Source: Kumtagia sp963829135
GTDB taxonomy: Bacteria; Pseudomonadota; Alphaproteobacteria; Rhizobiales; Rhizobiaceae
Direction: 5' to 3'
DNA: 64,000 nucleotides
Assembly: GCA_963829135.1 (NCBI GenBank)
Contig: CAWHHO010000007.1
Coordinates: 124,001 to 188,000, forward strand
Part shown: in pieces, positions 60,531 to 64,000 of the stretch
Numbering within the stretch: position 1 is the first letter of the stretch
Layout: the number at the start of each line of letters is the position of its first letter
Position numbers and translations under genes: made by a program
Notes under the pieces: model-generated
The model's input: the letters and a program-made list of their open reading frames with translations, nothing else
What the model was told of the DNA's origin: nothing
The model's database searches: none

Positions 60531-61310
60531 TCAAACCCTCCGCTCGATCAGCATCTTCTTGATCTCGGCGATGGCCTTGGCGGGGTTGAGGCCCTTCGGG
60601 CAGGTCTGCGCGCAGTTCATGATGGTGTGGCAGCGATAGAGCCGGAACGGATCTTCGAGATCGTCGAGCCGTTCGCCCTTGGCCTCGTCCCGACTATCGA
60701 TCAACCAGCGATAGGCTTGCAGCAACGTGGCGGGGCCAAGATAGCGGTCGCCATTCCACCAATAGCTCGGACAGGAGGTCGAGCAGCAGGCGCACAGGAT
60801 GCACTCGTAGAGCCCATCGAGCTTCTGGCGGTCGTCATGGCTTTGCAGCCATTCCTTGGCTGGCTCGGGCGATACGGTTTGCAGCCAGGGCTGGATGGAA
60901 GCATGCTGAGCGTAGAAATTGCTGAGATCGGGGACGAGATCCTTCACCACCGGCATATGCGGCAATGGGTAAACCTTCACCACTCCGGAAATGTCGTCCA
61001 TGCCCTTGGTGCAAGCCAGCGTGTTGCCACCGTCGATGTTCATGGCGCAGGACCCGCAAATGCCCTCGCGGCAGGAGCGACGCAGCGTCAGCGTCGGGTC
61101 GATGTTGTCCTTGATCCACAGCAGCGCATCGAGCACCATCGGCCCGCAATCATCCATATCGACGAAATAGGTGTCGACGCTGGGGTTTTCGTCGTTGTCC
61201 GGCGACCAGCGATAGATGCGATACTCGCGCAGATTGGTCGCACCCTCCGGCTTCGGCCAGGTCTTGCCGGGATGGATCTTCGAGTTCTTCGGCAGCGTGA
61301 GTTCGACCAT
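60531..61310 (-). CDS. sdhB: Succinate dehydrogenase iron-sulfur subunit
   Basis: Electron-transfer subunit of complex II. Seen: 259 aa; 2Fe-2S Cys in CREGICGSCAMNIDGGNTLAC (split here), 4Fe-4S motif CILCACCSTSCPSYWW and 3Fe-4S motif CHTIMNCAQTCPKGLNP. Its ATG overlaps the stop of the DUF3052 gene (TGATG-type overlap), so translation is coupled. Confidence 0.98.
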   Translation of the reverse strand: MVELTLPKNSKIHPGKTWPKPEGATNLREYRIYRWSPDNDENPSVDTYFVDMDDCGPMVLDALLWIKDNIDPTLTLRRSCREGICGSCAMNIDGGNTLACTKGMDDISGVVKVYPLPHMPVVKDLVPDLSNFYAQHASIQPWLQTVSPEPAKEWLQSHDDRQKLDGLYECILCACCSTSCPSYWWNGDRYLGPATLLQAYRWLIDSRDEAKGERLDDLEDPFRLYRCHTIMNCAQTCPKGLNPAKAIAEIKKMLIERRV

Positions 61311-61750
61311 CAGCGGCGGTCCTTTCGTATCACGAACTTCAGCCCCGACCAGACTTCATTGATCGCGCAGACCTTCACATCCACCAGATCAAGCTTCAGC
61401 GCCTCGGCGCGCACGACATCTTCGGTCACATCGCTTGGCACTTTCGAGGTCTTCTTCGGCCATGAAACCCAGATCATGCCGTCGCGCTTGATCGCATTCT
61501 GGAGGGCGGCCAGATGGCATTCGATCTCGCCCCGGCCCTTTGTAAAGGCGTGAATAGCGTCGTACTTTTGACTGCAGCCGATAAGATGCGGCCAGTCTCG
61601 CAACTGGTCGGCGGCCGTGAAATCTGCCGCTTCTACGAGTTGGCCCAGCGGTTCAGGCAAAGCGATGAAAGCCACACTCATACCGTCCCTAAAGCCCAGC
61701 TTTGCCTTCAAGGGCGTGCCGGAATAACCGGAAGCGATGGCAGCCTCCAT
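61310..61750 (-). CDS. DUF3052 protein embedded between sdhA and sdhB
   Basis: Seen: 146 aa; alpha-beta protein with LGFRDGMSVAFIALPEP, HLIGCSQKYDAIHAFTKGRGEIE and DGMIWVSWPKKTS, features of the DUF3052 family. The ATG at 61750 lies two bases after the sdhA stop and its stop overlaps the sdhB start, so it is translated with the complex II genes. Its role there is unknown; an assembly or regulatory function is only a guess. Confidence 0.88.
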   Translation of the reverse strand: MEAAIASGYSGTPLKAKLGFRDGMSVAFIALPEPLGQLVEAADFTAADQLRDWPHLIGCSQKYDAIHAFTKGRGEIECHLAALQNAIKRDGMIWVSWPKKTSKVPSDVTEDVVRAEALKLDLVDVKVCAINEVWSGLKFVIRKDRR

Positions 61751-61752
61751 GA

Positions 61753-63582
61753 TCAATACACCCGCGCCTTCGGCGCGATCTTCATTGGATCAATGCCACC
61801 CTGGTTGACAGGCAGCATGGTATCGGTGTGAACCGGGCGGTAGGAAAGCGTAACCGTGCCGTCGGGAAGGAGGCGCGACAGCGTGTGCTTGCGCCATTCG
61901 ACATCGTCACGGCTGGAAAAATCCTCGCGGGCATGCGCGCCGCGGCTCTCCTGGCGGGCGACGGCGCTGTAGACCGTGGTGATGGCGTTAGCCATCAGAT
62001 TTTCCAGCTCCAGTGTCTCCACCAGATCGGAATTCCAGATCATCGAGCGGTCGAAAACCTTAACGTCCTTCAGTTCGCTCCAGACTTCCGAAATACGCCT
62101 GCAGCCCTGCTCGAGCGATTCCTGGGTGCGGAATACGGCGGCGTCCTCCTGCATGGCCTTCTGCATCTTGTCGCGCAGCTTGGCGGTTGGGGTGCTGCCG
62201 TCGGCATGACGAAGACGGTCGAACCGATCCATGATCCTCTCCACAGACGCGTCATTGATGGACGGGATCGGCGCGGTGCGGTCGATAACCTTGCCAGCGC
62301 GGATCGCGGCGGCACGGCCGAATACGACCAGGTCGATCAGCGAGTTGGAGCCGAGCCGGTTGGCTCCGTGGACAGATGCGCATCCGGCCTCGCCCACTGC
62401 CATCAAGCCGGGCGTCGTGCGGTCGGGCTCGTTCTCGGTCGGGTTTAGTGCCTCGCCCCAGTAGTTGGTGGGGATGCCGCCCATATTGTAATGCACCGTC
62501 GGCAGAACCGGGATCGGCTCGCGGGTAACGTCGACGCCAGCGAAGATCTTCGCCGATTCCGAAATGCCGGGCAGGCGCTCGTGCAGCACCGCCGGGTCGA
62601 GATGATCGAGGTGCAGGTGGATGTGGTCCTTGTTCTTGCCGACGCCACGGCCCTCGCGGATCTCCAGTGTCATGCAGCGCGATACCACGTCGCGCGAGGC
62701 CAGATCCTTCGCGGAAGGTGCGTACCGCTCCATGAAGCGCTCGCCCTCGGAATTGACCAGATAGCCGCCTTCACCGCGTGCGCCCTCCGTGATGAGGCAG
62801 CCGGCGCCGAAAATGCCGGTCGGGTGGAATTGCACGAACTCCATGTCCTGCAAAGGCAGGCCGGCGCGGGCAACCATGCCGCCGCCGTCTCCGGTACAGG
62901 TGTGTGCGGAGGTCGCGGTCTGATATGCGCGGCCGTAGCCGCCCGTCGCCAGCACGACCATTTTCGCGGCAAAGCGGTGAATGGTGCCGTCGTCCAGGTT
63001 CCAGGCGACGACGCCGGTACATGTTCCATCCGGCTCCATGATCAGGTCGAGCGCAAAATATTCGATGAAGAATTGCGCGTTGTGCTTAAGCGACTGGCCA
63101 TAGAGCGTGTGAAGGATGGCGTGGCCGGTGCGGTCGGCCGCGGCGCAGGTACGCTGCACAGGCGGGCCATCGCCGAAATTCATCATGTGGCCGCCGAACG
63201 GCCGCTGATAGATCTTGCCGTCCTCGGTCCGCGAGAATGGCACGCCGTAGTGTTCGAGTTCATAGACGGCGGCGGGCGCCTCGCGCGCCAGATACTCCAT
63301 GGCATCGGTGTCGCCCAGCCAGTCCGACCCCTTGACGGTATCGTACATGTGCCATTGCCAGCTGTCCGGCCCCATATTCTGCAGTGAGGCAGCAATGCCG
63401 CCCTGCGCTGCCACCGTGTGCGAGCGGGTCGGAAAGACTTTGGTGATGCAGGCGGTCTTCAGGCCCTGCTCGGCCATGCCGAGCGTGGCGCGCAGACCGG
63501 CGCCACCGGCACCGACCACAACCACATCGAATTTGTGATCGACAAATGTGTAAGCCTTGGCGGCGGAGGTTTCCTTGGCCAA
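61753..63582 (-). CDS. sdhA: Succinate dehydrogenase flavoprotein subunit
   Basis: Catalytic subunit of complex II. Seen: 609 aa; FAD Rossmann motif VVVGAGGAGLRATLG; covalent-FAD His in TRSHTVAAQGG; active-site HPTGIFGAGCLITEGARGEGG (split) and RLGSNSLIDLVVFGR. C-terminal VEWRKHTLSR. Four bases separate it from sdhD. Normal length and complete. Confidence 0.98.
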   Translation of the reverse strand: MAKETSAAKAYTFVDHKFDVVVVGAGGAGLRATLGMAEQGLKTACITKVFPTRSHTVAAQGGIAASLQNMGPDSWQWHMYDTVKGSDWLGDTDAMEYLAREAPAAVYELEHYGVPFSRTEDGKIYQRPFGGHMMNFGDGPPVQRTCAAADRTGHAILHTLYGQSLKHNAQFFIEYFALDLIMEPDGTCTGVVAWNLDDGTIHRFAAKMVVLATGGYGRAYQTATSAHTCTGDGGGMVARAGLPLQDMEFVQFHPTGIFGAGCLITEGARGEGGYLVNSEGERFMERYAPSAKDLASRDVVSRCMTLEIREGRGVGKNKDHIHLHLDHLDPAVLHERLPGISESAKIFAGVDVTREPIPVLPTVHYNMGGIPTNYWGEALNPTENEPDRTTPGLMAVGEAGCASVHGANRLGSNSLIDLVVFGRAAAIRAGKVIDRTAPIPSINDASVERIMDRFDRLRHADGSTPTAKLRDKMQKAMQEDAAVFRTQESLEQGCRRISEVWSELKDVKVFDRSMIWNSDLVETLELENLMANAITTVYSAVARQESRGAHAREDFSSRDDVEWRKHTLSRLLPDGTVTLSYRPVHTDTMLPVNQGGIDPMKIAPKARVY

Positions 63583-63586
63583 TCGA

Positions 63587-63979
63587 TCAACCCCCGAATG
63601 CCATTTTGAGCAGCGCGAAGCCGGCGGTGACGCCGACTGCGATCGTGAAGAAGGTGTTCAGTACCAGAAGCGCCAGTTTCGATCCTTCGCCGTGAATGTA
63701 GTCCTCGATGATTACCTGCATGCCGAGCCGCATGTGGTAGAGTCCGGAAACCACGAACACCAGCAGGATCAGCGCTACGAGCGGATTGGCAAGGGCTGCG
63801 CGCGTGTCCGCGAAGCTGGCGCCGTTGATGGCGACGAGGAAGCCTATGAAGAACATCGTCAGCGGAATATTGGCGATTGCCGTCAGCCGCTGCCGCCAGA
63901 AATGCTCGGTGCCTTCGCGCGCCGAGCCGAGCCCGCGGACCTTGCTGAGCGGCGTGCGCATGTCATTGCTGCCGGTCAT
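63587..63979 (-). CDS. sdhD: Succinate dehydrogenase membrane anchor SdhD
   Basis: Membrane subunit that binds heme b and ubiquinone with SdhC. Seen: 130 aa; three transmembrane helices; the heme-ligand His in SGLYHMRLGMQVIIEDYIHGEG, followed by the Asp-Tyr of the quinone site. Its ATG overlaps a TGA that fits the end of sdhC. Confidence 0.96.
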   Translation of the reverse strand: MTGSNDMRTPLSKVRGLGSAREGTEHFWRQRLTAIANIPLTMFFIGFLVAINGASFADTRAALANPLVALILLVFVVSGLYHMRLGMQVIIEDYIHGEGSKLALLVLNTFFTIAVGVTAGFALLKMAFGG

Positions 63980-64000
63980 AGCCAGGCTCCCCGCACCAAA
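63976..64000 (-). CDS. sdhC: Last codons of SdhC (gene continues outside window)
   Basis: Upstream of sdhD on the minus strand, a frame ending in RGAWL and TGA overlaps the sdhD ATG (ATGA), the usual sdhC-sdhD junction. Only eight codons are visible, so the call rests on position. Confidence 0.5.

Noticed and set aside
1..64000. tRNA genes, CRISPR arrays, insertion sequences or attachment sites
   Set aside because: No cloverleaf with a TTCGAA/TTCAAA T-loop, no regularly spaced repeats and no transposase or integrase could be recognised by eye; weak cases would need tRNAscan-SE or ISfinder.

Overview
The window looks like chromosomal DNA of an alphaproteobacterium of the order Hyphomicrobiales (Rhizobiales), probably a Phyllobacteriaceae/Mesorhizobium-like genome. 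The evidence is high GC, the ruvCAB-ybgC-tolQRAB-pal-cpoB-tilS gene order, an rcdA gene with a CtrA-type box, two EF-P paralogues, the 6S RNA/fthC/ymdB arrangement, and the sdhCDAB and glnK-amtB layouts. The taxonomic call is inference. I see no rRNA, tRNA, CRISPR array, prophage or insertion sequence.

Layout. 1-11.5 kb (minus): a long envelope and DNA-repair block, ruvC-[AbrB/PIN]-ruvA-[AbrB/PIN]-ruvB-ybgC-tolQ-tolR-tolA-tolB-pal-cpoB-tilS. Two complete AbrB/PIN toxin-antitoxin modules sit inside the ruv genes, each translationally coupled to the ruv gene after it. 11.6-15.6 kb (minus): rcdA with a perfect CtrA box upstream, a heme-copper-oxidase-like small membrane protein, an acyl-CoA ligase and a TauE-type exporter. 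15.8-22 kb (plus): a divergent ThiE-like protein, a Sel1-repeat protein, efp, an inositol-phosphatase gene, a MotA/MotB-like motor pair and a small secreted protein. 22-30 kb: an ABC exporter, rpmE, a second efp facing a disrupted epmA, a SelW-like protein, a YebC protein, an MBL-fold protein, a DUF1428 protein and a TerC protein. 30-33.3 kb (minus): ymdB, a BrnT/BrnA toxin-antitoxin locus, fthC, 6S RNA and a sulfotransferase. 33.5-41.4 kb: a GNAT protein, a split YeeE/YedE transporter, two small membrane proteins, rpmF, mtgA, a polyprenyl synthase, an SDR, a lytic transglycosylase and ispG. 41.6-53.5 kb: an MFS protein, then a TetR-headed cluster of a molybdenum hydroxylase (iorA/iorB-like), its cytochrome c and an RND efflux pump, then DUF3309 and a second MFS protein. 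53.7-64 kb: amtB-glnK, tesB, a UbiH-like monooxygenase, a disrupted ybaK-like gene, YCII, OsmC, YceH and the succinate dehydrogenase operon with a DUF3052 gene between sdhA and sdhB.

The most important quality point is that at least ten single-base indels interrupt otherwise well conserved genes: tolA, epmA (three), the brnT/brnA locus (two), the GNAT gene, iorB (two) and the ybaK-like gene. Eight of the ten are +1. Because tolA is among them, sequencing or assembly error is the simplest explanation, but real decay of epmA or iorB cannot be excluded from sequence alone.

The most interesting biology is the pair of autoregulated PIN toxin modules wired into ruvCAB, the candidate CtrA-rcdA feedback loop, the two-EF-P/EpmA neighbourhood, the uncharacterised MotA/MotB-like motor pair, the oxidoreductase-cytochrome-RND cluster and the DUF3052 gene embedded in the sdh operon.
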